Origin: Pseudonocardia nematodicida
GTDB taxonomy: Bacteria > Actinomycetota > Actinomycetes > Mycobacteriales > Pseudonocardiaceae
DNA length: 64,000 nucleotides
Assembly: GCF_040105385.1 (NCBI RefSeq)
Contig: NZ_JBEDNQ010000001.1
Coordinates: forward strand, 620,001-684,000
Reading direction: 5' to 3'
In this document: in pieces, positions 33,437 through 41,494 of the stretch
How the letters are laid out: each line of letters starts with the position of its first letter
Position numbering within the stretch: the first letter of the stretch is position 1
Made by a program: the position numbers and the translations under genes
The notes under the pieces: model-generated
Told to the model about the DNA's origin: nothing
What the model saw: only the letters and a program-made list of their open reading frames with translations
Database searches by the model: none

Positions 33437-35140
33437 ATGCTGCTGTCCGAGCTGGTCGCCGACCTGGGACTGCGCGTGCTGCACGGGCCCGGGGACTCCC
33501 TCGCGCGCCGGGTCCGGTGGGTCTACACCACCGATCTCCCGGACCCGTCGCGCTACCTGGGCGGCGGCGAGCTGGTGCTGTCCGGGCTGGTGTGGCATCA
33601 CGGCCCGGACGACAGCGAGCGCTTCGTCGCCGCCGTCGCCGGGGCCGGGGCGACCGCGCTCGCGGCGGGCGAGGCCGCGTTCGGGGAGGTGCCCGCGGAC
33701 GTCGTCGACGCCTGCCGCCGGCACGGCCTGGTGCTGCTCGCAGTGCCGGTGGACGTGTCGTTCGGGGTGGTGACCGAGGCCGTCGTCGGTGCGCTGTCCG
33801 CGGCCCGGGGTGACCGGCTCGCGCACTCGCTGGGCCGGCACCGGCGGCTGCTGGGCGCGCTGGCCGCGGGCGCGGAGCTCGACGAGCTGACCGCCGAGGT
33901 CTCCGCCGGGACCGGGCTGACCTGCCGGGTCCTCACGGCGGGCGGTCTCGTGCTGGCCGGGCCGCCGCTCCCCGACCCCGCGCGGGACGCGCTGGTCGCC
34001 GCGTTCCTCACCGCCGACCGGTTGCCGGCGACGGCGGGCCGCCACCTGCTGGTCCCGGCCGGGTCCGCGATCTCCCGGGCGGCCGGATGGCTGATCGCCG
34101 CCGAGCTCCCCGGCCCGGGCCGCGCCGGCGGGGCCGCGCCCGGAGGCGCCGGGTCGGGCCCACCGGACGGTGCGGCGGGCCCCGGCACACCTCACCCCAC
34201 CGCTCGCGCGGGCGCGCCGGACGGCGCCGGACGATCGGGCCCTCCTGGCGGTGCGCCGGAGCCGGACCCCGACCTCGTCGACGCCGTCGGGGAACTCGCC
34301 GCGATCGCCGCGCTGGACCGGGCGCGCCGGCGGGAACGCGCCGCCGTCGCCCGCCCGATCGCCGACGACGCCCTGGCCCGGACCGCCGACGGGGAGGGTG
34401 ACCGGCCGGAGACCCGGGTCCGGCTGCGCCAGGCCGGGCTGGAACCCGACGGGGCCCTGATCGTGCTCGTGCTGCGTGCCACCGGGACACCGGAGCCGGC
34501 GGGGACGGCGGTCGCCCTGCTGACCGACGCCCTCGCGGATGCGGGCCCGGCGGTCGTCGGTGTGCACGACGGCGCCGCCGTGGCGGTGCTCGCCGCCGAC
34601 CCGCCCACCCGGACGGACCGGGGAGCCGGACCGCGCTCGGCCGCTCCCGCTCCGGTGTCGTGGCCGGACTCCGCGCTCGCCGCGCTGCACCGGCTGGCGC
34701 CCGGGCTCGGCGGGTGGCGGCTGCACGCCGGCGTCTCCCACCCGTCGGCCTCCGACGCGCTCTCCGGCGCGCTCGGCGAGGCCCTGCACGCGGCCGGGCT
34801 CGCCGCCACCCGCCCGGGGCCGGTCACCTCCGCCCGGGCCGGGGAGATCACCTCGCACGTGGCGCTGCTGGCCGGCGTGCCCGACGACGTCCGCCGCGGC
34901 TACGCCGCCCAGGTGCTCGGCCCGGTGCGCGAGCACGACGCGCGGTCCGGCACCGGGCTCGTCGCCACCCTGGAGACGTTCCTCGACGAGTCCGGGTCCT
35001 GGAGTCGCACCGCGGCGCGGCTGCACCTGCACGTCAACACCGTCCGGTACCGGATCGGGCGGGTCGAGGAGCTGACCGGCCGCGACCTCGGGCGCTTCAC
35101 CGACCGCGTCGACCTCTACCTGGCGCTGGCGCGCTGGTGA
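33437..35140 (+). CDS. pucR: PucR-family transcriptional regulator of purine catabolism
   Basis: 567 aa. The N-terminal ~120 residues are the PucR domain (VRWVYTTDLPDPSRYLGGGELVLSG); the C-terminus is the PucR-type helix-turn-helix, SWSRTAARLHLHVNTVRYRIGR, ending in RVDLYLALARW. The middle (about residues 220-275) has a Gly/Pro/Ala-rich low-complexity stretch that lengthens the protein. It is divergent from the deaminase/XDH unit, which it probably controls, as in Bacillus purine catabolism. Its stop codon lies in the arm of a hairpin shared with the convergent yidC gene. Confidence 0.85.
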   Translation: MLLSELVADLGLRVLHGPGDSLARRVRWVYTTDLPDPSRYLGGGELVLSGLVWHHGPDDSERFVAAVAGAGATALAAGEAAFGEVPADVVDACRRHGLVLLAVPVDVSFGVVTEAVVGALSAARGDRLAHSLGRHRRLLGALAAGAELDELTAEVSAGTGLTCRVLTAGGLVLAGPPLPDPARDALVAAFLTADRLPATAGRHLLVPAGSAISRAAGWLIAAELPGPGRAGGAAPGGAGSGPPDGAAGPGTPHPTARAGAPDGAGRSGPPGGAPEPDPDLVDAVGELAAIAALDRARRRERAAVARPIADDALARTADGEGDRPETRVRLRQAGLEPDGALIVLVLRATGTPEPAGTAVALLTDALADAGPAVVGVHDGAAVAVLAADPPTRTDRGAGPRSAAPAPVSWPDSALAALHRLAPGLGGWRLHAGVSHPSASDALSGALGEALHAAGLAATRPGPVTSARAGEITSHVALLAGVPDDVRRGYAAQVLGPVREHDARSGTGLVATLETFLDESGSWSRTAARLHLHVNTVRYRIGRVEELTGRDLGRFTDRVDLYLALARW

Positions 35141-35176
35141 GTGGTTGTCGCGGTCAGGACCGCGACGACCACTCAC
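35137..35176. terminator. Hairpin carrying both convergent stop codons
   Basis: Bases 35137-35155 pair with 35158-35176: 19-bp arms, one mismatch, 2-base loop, beginning GTGAGTGG and ending CCACTCAC. The pucR stop (TGA 35138-35140) is in the left arm and the yidC stop (35173-35175) in the right arm. It is a natural two-way terminator in which selection for the stem and for both stops coincide. Confidence 0.8.
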
Positions 35177-36066
35177 GAGCGCGACGCGCGGACCGGCTTC
35201 TGCCCCGGCTTCGGGGCGCGGGCCCTCGGGGCCGGCGGCGGGACGACGACCGGCGCCGGCCGGCGGTCCAGGATCCGGGTGAGCACGACCTGCTGGGCCA
35301 GCGTCGCGACGCTGCCGGTCAGCCAGTACAGCAGCAGCGCCACCGGCACCGGGAACAGCAGCCCGGCGGCCAGCACGCCGACCGGCGCGATCCACTTCAG
35401 GGCGGACATCACCTGCCCCATCCCGGCCGGCTGCGCCGAGACGTCGACGCCGCCCTGGGCAAACCGCATGCTCAGGTGGGTGGCCACCGCCGCGAGCACC
35501 GCCAGCGGCACGATCAGAGCCGCCGGCGCGCCGGACCCGACCGGCGCTCCCCCGAACGACGCGAGCTGCTCGGCCGGCATCCGCAGGAACGCCGACAGCG
35601 GCACCCCGAACAGCCGGGCCTGCAGGAACGAGGCGACCTGGTCGGGCGGGAAGGCGTAGTTCGCGATCGCCGCGTTCTCCGCGAAACTCAGGCCGGGCCG
35701 GTTGAACGAGCGCAGCACGTGCAGCAGGGCGATGAACACCGGGACCTGCAGGAACATCGTGCCCATCCCCTTCATCGGCGACGAGCCGTGCCTGCGGTGC
35801 AGCGCCGCGGTCTCCTCGGCGAGCCGGCGGGCGTCCTTCCCGTGCTTCTCGCGCAGCACGGTGAGCTGCGGGCCGAGCGCCCGGGTGAGCCGGGCGGCGC
35901 GCATCCGGGTCCACACCGAACGCACCAGCAGTGCCCGCACGGTGAGCACGAGGAACACCACCGACAGCGCCCACGCGACGCCGGAGGCCGGGCCGAGCAC
36001 GAGCGCGAACAGCTCGTGCCAGGCGCGCATGACGAACGAGACGGGGTAGTAGAGGAAGTCGAGCAT
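35173..36066 (-). CDS. yidC: YidC/Oxa1-family membrane insertase
   Basis: 297 aa polytopic membrane protein. MLDFLYYPVSFVMRAWHELF starts helix 1; a cytosolic loop (REKHGKDARRLAEETAALHRRHG) and the conserved FLQVPVFIALLHVLRSF follow; three more helices end before a basic, Pro-rich tail. These are Oxa1-superfamily features. It is not next to rpmH/rnpA, where the main actinobacterial yidC normally sits, so it is probably a second copy. A small DUF6412-like membrane protein gene lies upstream on the same strand, as I recall for other such loci. ATG 36066. Confidence 0.82.
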   Translation of the reverse strand: MLDFLYYPVSFVMRAWHELFALVLGPASGVAWALSVVFLVLTVRALLVRSVWTRMRAARLTRALGPQLTVLREKHGKDARRLAEETAALHRRHGSSPMKGMGTMFLQVPVFIALLHVLRSFNRPGLSFAENAAIANYAFPPDQVASFLQARLFGVPLSAFLRMPAEQLASFGGAPVGSGAPAALIVPLAVLAAVATHLSMRFAQGGVDVSAQPAGMGQVMSALKWIAPVGVLAAGLLFPVPVALLLYWLTGSVATLAQQVVLTRILDRRPAPVVVPPPAPRARAPKPGQKPVRASRS

Positions 36067-36176
36067 CAGGCCACCGCTTCCGGGTGGCCGGGGACGGGTC
36101 GAGACACGAAGGCTCCAGCGGTCGTCCGGACGGAAGGACTCGGACGCCGGAGCGCGGCGAAGGACGGGCTCCGCCC

Positions 36177-36233
36177 GCCCCACTCATGACGCTTCAGTTC
36201 GGCATGGCCGAACTACCGCGTCATGAGTGGGGC
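36177..36233. terminator. Two-tier perfect palindrome between DUF6412 gene and yidC
   Basis: GCCCCACTCATGACGC (36177-36192) pairs exactly with GCGTCATGAGTGGGGC (36218-36233); inside, AGTTCGGC (36196-36203) pairs with GCCGAACT (36207-36214). The long stem lies 10 bases past the upstream gene's stop. It could terminate that transcript or, if duplex DNA, act as an operator for yidC 110 bases on. Confidence 0.7.
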
Positions 36234-36243
36234 AGGAGAGGGG

Positions 36244-36564
36244 TCAGGCGGTCGCCGGCTCCGGCCGGAGCGCGCCGGGGGCCCGGGGGCGGGGACGGCC
36301 GGGGGCGTCGGGATCGCTGTGCCGGGGGACGCCGAGGGTCCGGCCGGCGCGGTGCCGTTCCCGGACGGTCGTGGCGGTGGTGACGATCGCGCGGACCTGC
36401 GCACCGGCACCCCGGCCGGCACAGGCCAGCAGGGCGAGCGCGACGACGGCGCCGAGGAGACCGGCGTCGCCGTCGGGGGTGAACAGGACGGGGACGAGCA
36501 CCAGCAGCGTGGCGAGCACCATCGCCGCCGCGCCCCGCACCAGGGCAGGAGTCCGGTCCGTCAC
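36244..36564 (-). CDS. Small membrane protein, DUF6412-like
   Basis: 106 aa from GTG 36564. Two hydrophobic helices (AAAMVLATLLVLVPVLF and GLLGAVVALALLACAG) precede a basic C-terminal half rich in Arg and Pro. The composition and its place upstream of a second yidC fit DUF6412; this is recalled family context, not a search result. A role beside the insertase is plausible but unproven. It is divergent from the urease operon, with the GlnR-like site between them. Confidence 0.6.
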   Translation of the reverse strand: MTDRTPALVRGAAAMVLATLLVLVPVLFTPDGDAGLLGAVVALALLACAGRGAGAQVRAIVTTATTVRERHRAGRTLGVPRHSDPDAPGRPRPRAPGALRPEPATA

Positions 36565-36647
36565 GGCCGCCACGGTACCGCCCGCACTCCCCGGTGGCGC
36601 GACATCGTGTGATCCGACAGGCTCCCGATCCGAGTTGATCACCGCGC

Positions 36648-36684
36648 GTCACCGGTCGAAACGTCGCGGACACGAGCCGGAAAC
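36648..36684 (+). promoter_or_regulatory. GlnR-like operator upstream of urease
   Basis: Four half-sites follow one another: GTCAC (36648-36652), GAAAC (36658-36662), GACAC (36669-36673) and GAAAC (36680-36684), separated by 5, 6 and 6 bases. The AC steps fall 10, 11 and 11 bp apart, close to the actinobacterial GlnR pattern gTnAC-n6-GaAAC repeated at one helical turn. It ends 23 bases before ureA. GlnR controls urease with nitrogen supply in actinomycetes, so nitrogen-regulated transcription is expected. Confidence 0.6.
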
Positions 36685-36707
36685 ACGACTTCGGAGAGAA
36701 TGCGCCC

Positions 36708-37010
36708 ATGCACCTCAGCCCCCAGGAGCGGGACAAACTGCTCGTCCACGTCGCGGCCGACGTCGCCCGCCGCCGTCGCGACCGGGGCCTGAAGATGAAC
36801 TACCCGGAGGCGGTCGCGCTGATCACCGAACACGTCCTGGAGGGCGCCCGCGACGGGCGCACCGTCAGCGAGCTCATGTCCAGCGGCCGGGAGGTCCTGG
36901 GCCGCGACGACGTCCTGGACGGCGTGCCCGAGATGCTGGACTCGGTGCAGGTGGAGGCCACCTTCCCGGACGGCACGAAGCTCGTCACCGTGCACGGGCC
37001 GATCGCGTGA
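36708..37010 (+). CDS. ureA: Urease gamma subunit
   Basis: 100 aa, the full usual length. MHLSPQERDKLLVHVAADVARRR and YPEAVALITEHVLEGARDG are typical of UreA; the C-terminus FPDGTKLVTVHGPI is also standard. It forms the urease core with UreB and UreC, hydrolysing urea to ammonia and carbamate. GGAGAG lies 9 bases before ATG 36708. Its stop overlaps the ureB GTG. Confidence 0.95.
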   Translation: MHLSPQERDKLLVHVAADVARRRRDRGLKMNYPEAVALITEHVLEGARDGRTVSELMSSGREVLGRDDVLDGVPEMLDSVQVEATFPDGTKLVTVHGPIA

Positions 37011-37333
37011 TCCCGGGCGAGATCCTCGTCGGGGACTCCCCCGTCGAGCAGAACCCGGGCGGGGAGCGGGTCGTGCTGACCGTCGTCAACGCCGCGGACC
37101 GGCCGGTGCAGGTCGGTTCGCACTACCACTTCGCCGCCGCGAACCCGGGCCTGGAGTTCGACCGGGACGCCGCCTGGGGCCACCGGCTCGACGTCCCCGC
37201 CGGGACGTCGATGCGGTTCGAGCCGGGTGTCGAGCGGGAGGTGACGCTCGTGCCGATCACCGGTGCGCGGCGGGTCCCTGGCCTGCGGCCCGAGCAGGCC
37301 GGGAACCTCGACGAGCGGGGGTACGCGCAGTGA
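37007..37333 (+). CDS. ureB: Urease beta subunit
   Basis: 108 aa. IPGEILVGDSPVEQNPGG at the start, then VGSHYHFAAANPGLEFDR and LDVPAGTSMRFEPG, are the standard UreB landmarks. GTG 37007 overlaps the ureA stop and its own stop overlaps the ureC GTG, so the three structural genes are translationally coupled. Structural subunit supporting the UreC active site. Confidence 0.95.
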   Translation: MIPGEILVGDSPVEQNPGGERVVLTVVNAADRPVQVGSHYHFAAANPGLEFDRDAAWGHRLDVPAGTSMRFEPGVEREVTLVPITGARRVPGLRPEQAGNLDERGYAQ

Positions 37334-39048
37334 CGAGCATCGACCGGGCCCGCTACGCCGACCTCTACGGCCCGACCGTCGGCGACCGGATCCGGCTCGC
37401 CGACACCAACCTGCTGATCGAGGTCACCGAGGACCGCTCGCGCGGGGCCGCGGCCGGCGACGAGGTGATGTTCGGCGGCGGGAAGGTCATCCGCGAGTCG
37501 ATGGGGCAGGCCGCGGTGACCGCGGCGCACTGCCCGGACCTGGTGATCACCGGCGCGGTGATCCTGGACCACTGGGGCGTGGTGAAGGCCGACGTCGGTG
37601 TCAAGGACGGCCGGATCGTCGGCATCGGCAAGGCCGGCAACCCGGACACCATGGACGGCGTCGACCCCGCCCTGGTGATCGGCCCGGGCACCGAGGTGTT
37701 GTCCGGCAACGGGAAGATCCTCACCGCCGGCGCGATCGACGCGCACGTGCACTTCATCTGCCCGCAGCTGGTCGAGACCGCGCTCGCGTCCGGGGTCACG
37801 ACGCTGTTCGGCGGCGGCACCGGGCCGGTCGACGGCTCCAAGGCCACCACCGTCACCCCCGGCCCGTGGAACATCGCCCGCATGCTGGCTGCGATGGACC
37901 ACCAGCCGGTGAACCTGATGCTGCTCGGCAAGGGCAACACCGTCTCCACCGACGCGCTGCACGAGCAGCTCCGGGCCGGCGCGGGCGGGTTCAAGCTGCA
38001 CGAGGACTGGGGCACCACGCCGGCCGCGATCGACGCCTGCCTGCGGGTCTGCGAGGAGACCGGTGTCCAGGCCGCGCTGCACTCCGACACGCTCAACGAG
38101 GCCGGCTTCCTGCAGTCCACACTGGAGGCCATCGCCGGCCGCTCGATCAACGCCTTCCACACCGAGGGTGCGGGCGGCGGGCATGCCCCGGACATCATCG
38201 AGGTGGTCGGCACGGACAACGTGCTGCCCTCGTCGACCAACCCGACCCGGCCGCACACCGTCAACACCCTCGACGAGCACCTCGACATGCTGATGGTGTG
38301 CCACCACCTCAACCCGTCGGTGACCGAGGACCTGGCCTTCGCCGAGTCCCGGATCCGGCCGACGACGATCGCCGCCGAGGACGTGCTGCACGACGTCGGC
38401 GCGATCTCGATGATGAGCTCGGACTCGCAGGCGATGGGCCGGATCGGCGAGGTGATCGTCCGGACCTGGCAGACCGCGCACGTCATGAAGGCCGCCCGCG
38501 GGCCGCTGCCCGGTGACTCCGACCGGGCCGACAACGTCCGCGCGCAGCGCTACGTCGCGAAGTACACGATCAACCCGGCGCTGGCGCACGGCACCGCGGC
38601 CGAGATCGGGTCGGTGGAGCTCGGCAAGCTGGCCGACCTGGTGCTGTGGGAGCCGAAGTTCTTCGGGGTGCGGCCCGCGGTGGTGCTCAAGGGCGGGTTC
38701 GCGGTGTGGGCGCAGATGGGCGACGCGAACGCCTCGATCCCGACCCCCGGCCCGGTCTACGGCCGCCCGATGTTCGGCTACGCGCACACCCCGGCCGCGC
38801 TGGGCTCGCTGACCTTCATGGCACCGTCCGCGCTGGCCGAGGGCGTACCCGAGCGGCTGGGCCTGGCGACGCCGTGCGTGCCGGTCGGCGACACCCGTTC
38901 GGTGCGCAAGCAGGCGATGGTGCACAACGACGCGACGCCCGAGGTGAAGGTCGACCCCGACTCGTTCGAGGTGCGGATCGACGGCGACGTGGTCGAGCCG
39001 GCCCCGGTCAGCGAGCTGCCGATGGCGCAGCGCTACTTCCTGTTCTAG
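37330..39048 (+). CDS. ureC: Urease alpha (catalytic) subunit
   Basis: 572 aa nickel enzyme. Active-site residues appear at a constant offset of +5 from Klebsiella urease: His139 and His141 (DAHVHF), Lys222 to be carbamylated (GGFKLHEDWG), His224, His251, His277, flap Cys324 (MVCHHLN) and Asp365 (SSDSQAMGR). All nickel ligands are present, so an active enzyme is expected. GTG 37330 overlaps the ureB stop; the stop overlaps the ureF GTG by one base. Confidence 0.96.
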   Translation: MTSIDRARYADLYGPTVGDRIRLADTNLLIEVTEDRSRGAAAGDEVMFGGGKVIRESMGQAAVTAAHCPDLVITGAVILDHWGVVKADVGVKDGRIVGIGKAGNPDTMDGVDPALVIGPGTEVLSGNGKILTAGAIDAHVHFICPQLVETALASGVTTLFGGGTGPVDGSKATTVTPGPWNIARMLAAMDHQPVNLMLLGKGNTVSTDALHEQLRAGAGGFKLHEDWGTTPAAIDACLRVCEETGVQAALHSDTLNEAGFLQSTLEAIAGRSINAFHTEGAGGGHAPDIIEVVGTDNVLPSSTNPTRPHTVNTLDEHLDMLMVCHHLNPSVTEDLAFAESRIRPTTIAAEDVLHDVGAISMMSSDSQAMGRIGEVIVRTWQTAHVMKAARGPLPGDSDRADNVRAQRYVAKYTINPALAHGTAAEIGSVELGKLADLVLWEPKFFGVRPAVVLKGGFAVWAQMGDANASIPTPGPVYGRPMFGYAHTPAALGSLTFMAPSALAEGVPERLGLATPCVPVGDTRSVRKQAMVHNDATPEVKVDPDSFEVRIDGDVVEPAPVSELPMAQRYFLF

Positions 39049-39950
39049 TGGCCGGTCTCGCGTCCCTGGTGCTCGCCGACGCCCGCTTCCCGGGCGGCGG
39101 GCACGTGCACTCCGGCGGCCTGGAGGAGGCCGTCTCCCGCGGGGCTGTGTCCGATGTGGAGTCCCTCGGGAGCTTTCTCCGCGGCCGCCTGCGCACCGCC
39201 GGCCGGATCGCCGCCTGCTTCGCCGCCGCCGCCGCGCACCGCGCGCGCCCCGCCGCCTCCCACGAACGGACCCCTCGTGGCGAGGGTTTCGACGAAGGGT
39301 CCGCTCGTGAGGTTCCCGGGGAGGTCGGTCGCGGCCCCGCCGCCGACGCCGCCGCCCCCGCCGACGCCGCCGCCCCCGCCGACGCCGCCGCCCCCGCCGA
39401 CGCCGCCGCCCTCTCCCACGAGCGGCCCCCTCGTGGCGAGGGTTTCGACGAAGGGTCCGCTCGTGACGTGCCGGGGGGCGGGTGGGGGGCGATGGACGCC
39501 GAGTTCGACGCGCGGACGCCGTCGGCGGCGCAGCGGGCGGCGTCGCGGGCCCAGGGGCGGGCGGCGCTGCGGGCGGTGCGGGCCGCGTGGCCGTCGCCGG
39601 TCCTGGACGCGCTCACCTCCGCGCACCGGCACCCGCACCACCCGCTGCTGGCCGGCGCGGTGATCGGCCACGCCGGCGAGGACCCGGCGGCGGCCGCACG
39701 CTGCGTCGGGTACCTGGCCGTCAGCGGGCCCGCCTCGGCGGCCGTCCGGCTGCTGGGACTGGACCCGTTCGCCGTCAACGCCGTTCTGGTCGCGCTCGGC
39801 CCCGACCTGGACGAGCTCACCGCTGAGGCCGCCGCGCTGGCGGCCGGTCCGGTCGCCGACCTCCCGGCGCCCGGTGCGCCGGTCCTCGACCTGATGGCCG
39901 AATCCCACGTCCGCCACCACCGCGAGAGGGTGCGTCTCTTTGCCTCCTGA
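39048..39950 (+). CDS. ureF: Urease accessory protein UreF with inserted repeat region
   Basis: 300 aa, against about 210-230 for ordinary UreF. The N-terminus (LVLADARFPGGGHVHSGGLEEAV) and the C-terminal half (PLLAGAVIGHAGEDP...AVNAVLVALGPDLDELTAEAA) are UreF. Between them, residues ~72-140 are foreign-looking: two copies of SHER-PRGEGFDEGSAR flank four PADAAA units, all encoded by hairpin repeats and an 18-bp minisatellite. The frame stays open, so the insert is probably a disordered loop. UreF works with UreD and UreG to load nickel. GTG 39048. Confidence 0.9.
   Translation: MAGLASLVLADARFPGGGHVHSGGLEEAVSRGAVSDVESLGSFLRGRLRTAGRIAACFAAAAAHRARPAASHERTPRGEGFDEGSAREVPGEVGRGPAADAAAPADAAAPADAAAPADAAALSHERPPRGEGFDEGSARDVPGGGWGAMDAEFDARTPSAAQRAASRAQGRAALRAVRAAWPSPVLDALTSAHRHPHHPLLAGAVIGHAGEDPAAAARCVGYLAVSGPASAAVRLLGLDPFAVNAVLVALGPDLDELTAEAAALAAGPVADLPAPGAPVLDLMAESHVRHHRERVRLFAS
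39261..39309 (+). repeat. Coding hairpin repeat in ureF, copy 1
   Basis: Arms 39261-39278 and 39292-39309 pair with two mismatches in 18, around a 13-base loop. It contains CGGACCCCTCGTGGC, which also occurs on the coding strand of the XDH linker (30721-30735 complement). Encodes UreF residues ~72-88. Confidence 0.75.
39342..39413 (+). repeat. 18-bp minisatellite in ureF
   Basis: Four tandem units of GCCGACGCCGCCGCCCCC, the last slightly changed, encode repeated PADAAA at UreF residues ~99-122. They lie exactly between the two hairpin repeats. Copy number could vary by slippage without breaking the frame. Confidence 0.8.
39417..39465 (+). repeat. Coding hairpin repeat in ureF, copy 2
   Basis: Near-identical to copy 1: arms 39417-39434 and 39448-39465 around the same 13-base loop. 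From the loop to the right end the two copies are the same. Encodes UreF residues ~124-140, in the same frame as copy 1. Confidence 0.75.
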
Positions 39951-40677
39951 ACCGACAGCCACCGGACAGGGCCACGGTCACGGCCACGTGATCAGCTTCG
40001 ACCCGACCGTCGCCGACCACGACCACCACTCCCCCACGCCGCACACCGGCCGCGCGGTGCGGATCGGGATCGGCGGCCCGGTCGGCTCCGGCAAGACCGC
40101 GCTGGTCGCCGCGCTGGCGCGCAGCCTGGCCGGCCGCGTCCGGCTGGCCGTGGTCACCAACGACATCTACACCACCGAGGACGCCGACTTCCTGCGCCGG
40201 GCCGGGGTGCTCGACCCGCAGCGGGTCGAGGCGGTGCAGACCGGGTGCTGCCCGCACACCGCGATCCGCGACGACATCACCGCCAACCTGGACGCGATCG
40301 AGCTCCTGGAGGAGCGGTTCGCCTCCGCCGACGAGGGCGGCCTCGAGCTGGTGCTCGTCGAGTCCGGCGGGGACAACCTCACCGCGGTCTTCTCCCGCGG
40401 CCTGGTGGACCGGCAGATCTTCGTCGTCGACGTCGCCGGTGGGGACAAGGTGCCCCGCAAGGGCGGGCCCGGCGTCACCACCGCCGACCTCCTGGTGATC
40501 AACAAGACCGACCTCGCGCCGCTGGTCGGTGCCGACCTCGGCGTCATGACCGGCGACGCCGCGACGATCCGCGGCGAGCTCCCGGTGATCGCGCAGTCGC
40601 TGGTCGAGGACCCGGGCGCCGGCGAGGTCGGCGCGTGGGTGCTGGAGCAGGTCGCGGCCGTCCGCGCGGCGGTCTGA
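39940..40677 (+). CDS. ureG: Urease accessory GTPase UreG
   Basis: 245 aa GTPase that energises nickel insertion into urease. P-loop GPVGSGKT, metal-site motif CCPHTAIRDD, VESGGDNLTAVFS and the guanine motif NKTDLAPLVG are all present. The N-terminal ~36 residues are His-rich (GHGHGH; DHDHHSPTPH), likely nickel-binding. The start is TTG 39940, which overlaps ureF by 11 bases and has GAGAGGGTG upstream; no ATG or GTG fits the His-rich leader. Confidence 0.93.
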   Translation: MPPEPTATGQGHGHGHVISFDPTVADHDHHSPTPHTGRAVRIGIGGPVGSGKTALVAALARSLAGRVRLAVVTNDIYTTEDADFLRRAGVLDPQRVEAVQTGCCPHTAIRDDITANLDAIELLEERFASADEGGLELVLVESGGDNLTAVFSRGLVDRQIFVVDVAGGDKVPRKGGPGVTTADLLVINKTDLAPLVGADLGVMTGDAATIRGELPVIAQSLVEDPGAGEVGAWVLEQVAAVRAAV

Positions 40678-40709
40678 GTGCGGGCTCACCGGCACCGGGA
40701 AGGACCGGC

Positions 40710-41471
40710 GTGCGCGCCCGCGCGGCCCTGACCGTCGAGCGGCGCGGCGGCCGCACCGTGGTCAGCACGCTGCGCGCGCAGGCCCCGCTCGCGCTGGTCC
40801 CGCGGCGCGGCGCCGCCGGCGCGGCGAGTCCGGAGGCCGTCGTGCACCTGGTCGGCTCGGCCTCGACCCCACTGGTCGGCGACGACGTCGAGCTCGTCGT
40901 CACCGTCGGCCCCGGTGCCGCGCTGGTGCTCACCGGCGTCGCGGCGGCGGTCGCACTGCCCGGTTCCGGGTCGCGGGGGTCGCGCACGGTGCTGCGCTGC
41001 CGGGTCGCCGAGGGCGGCTCGCTCGACTACCGGCCCGAGCCGACCGTCGTCACCGCCCGGGCCGACCACCACACCGTGCTGGAGGCCGAGCTGGCGCCGA
41101 CGGCGTCGCTGCGGGCCCGCGACGTGCTGGTCGCCGGGCGGCTCGGCGAGCGCTGCGGGCGCTACCGCGGGACCGTCCGGGTCACCCGGGACGGGCACCC
41201 GGTGCTGGTGCAGACCCAGGAGCTGGGCGACCCACTGCTCGACGGCTCGCCCGCGCACCTGGCCGGGCACCGGGTGCTGGGCACCGAGATCGTCGTCGAC
41301 GAGCACCCGGCGCCGGAGCCGGCCGCGGGTGAGGGCTGGAGCCTGTCCCCGCTCGCCGCCGGTGGGGTGCTGGCCACCGCGGTCGCGCACGACGCCGTCA
41401 CTGCCGGTCGGCGGCTCGCCGAGGCGACGGGCGCACGGCACCGGGTCGCGTCGCAGAGACCGGCCGCCTGA
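40710..41471 (+). CDS. ureD: Urease accessory protein UreD (UreH)
   Basis: 253 aa scaffold protein of urease maturation. RARAALTVERRGGRTVVSTLRAQAPL at the start, then GPGAALVLTGVAAAVALPG and YRPEPTVVTARADHHT, match UreD. AAGGA precedes GTG 40710 by about 6 bases. It closes the order ureA-B-C-F-G-D, common in actinobacteria. No ureE or urea transporter is adjacent. A tandem repeat begins 23 bases after its stop. Confidence 0.9.
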   Translation: MRARAALTVERRGGRTVVSTLRAQAPLALVPRRGAAGAASPEAVVHLVGSASTPLVGDDVELVVTVGPGAALVLTGVAAAVALPGSGSRGSRTVLRCRVAEGGSLDYRPEPTVVTARADHHTVLEAELAPTASLRARDVLVAGRLGERCGRYRGTVRVTRDGHPVLVQTQELGDPLLDGSPAHLAGHRVLGTEIVVDEHPAPEPAAGEGWSLSPLAAGGVLATAVAHDAVTAGRRLAEATGARHRVASQRPAA

Positions 41472-41494
41472 CACATCCGGCCGACACGGCGGGC

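Noticed and set aside
31982..36187. Minus-strand open frame of 1401 codons joining yidC-side sequence to the deaminase
   Set aside because: Only its last 449 codons are the deaminase; the rest lies antisense to pucR or out of frame with yidC.
39241..39480. Frameshift or pseudogene in ureF because of the repeat insert
   Set aside because: The frame stays open and both flanking UreF regions are in the same frame, so the gene is probably functional.
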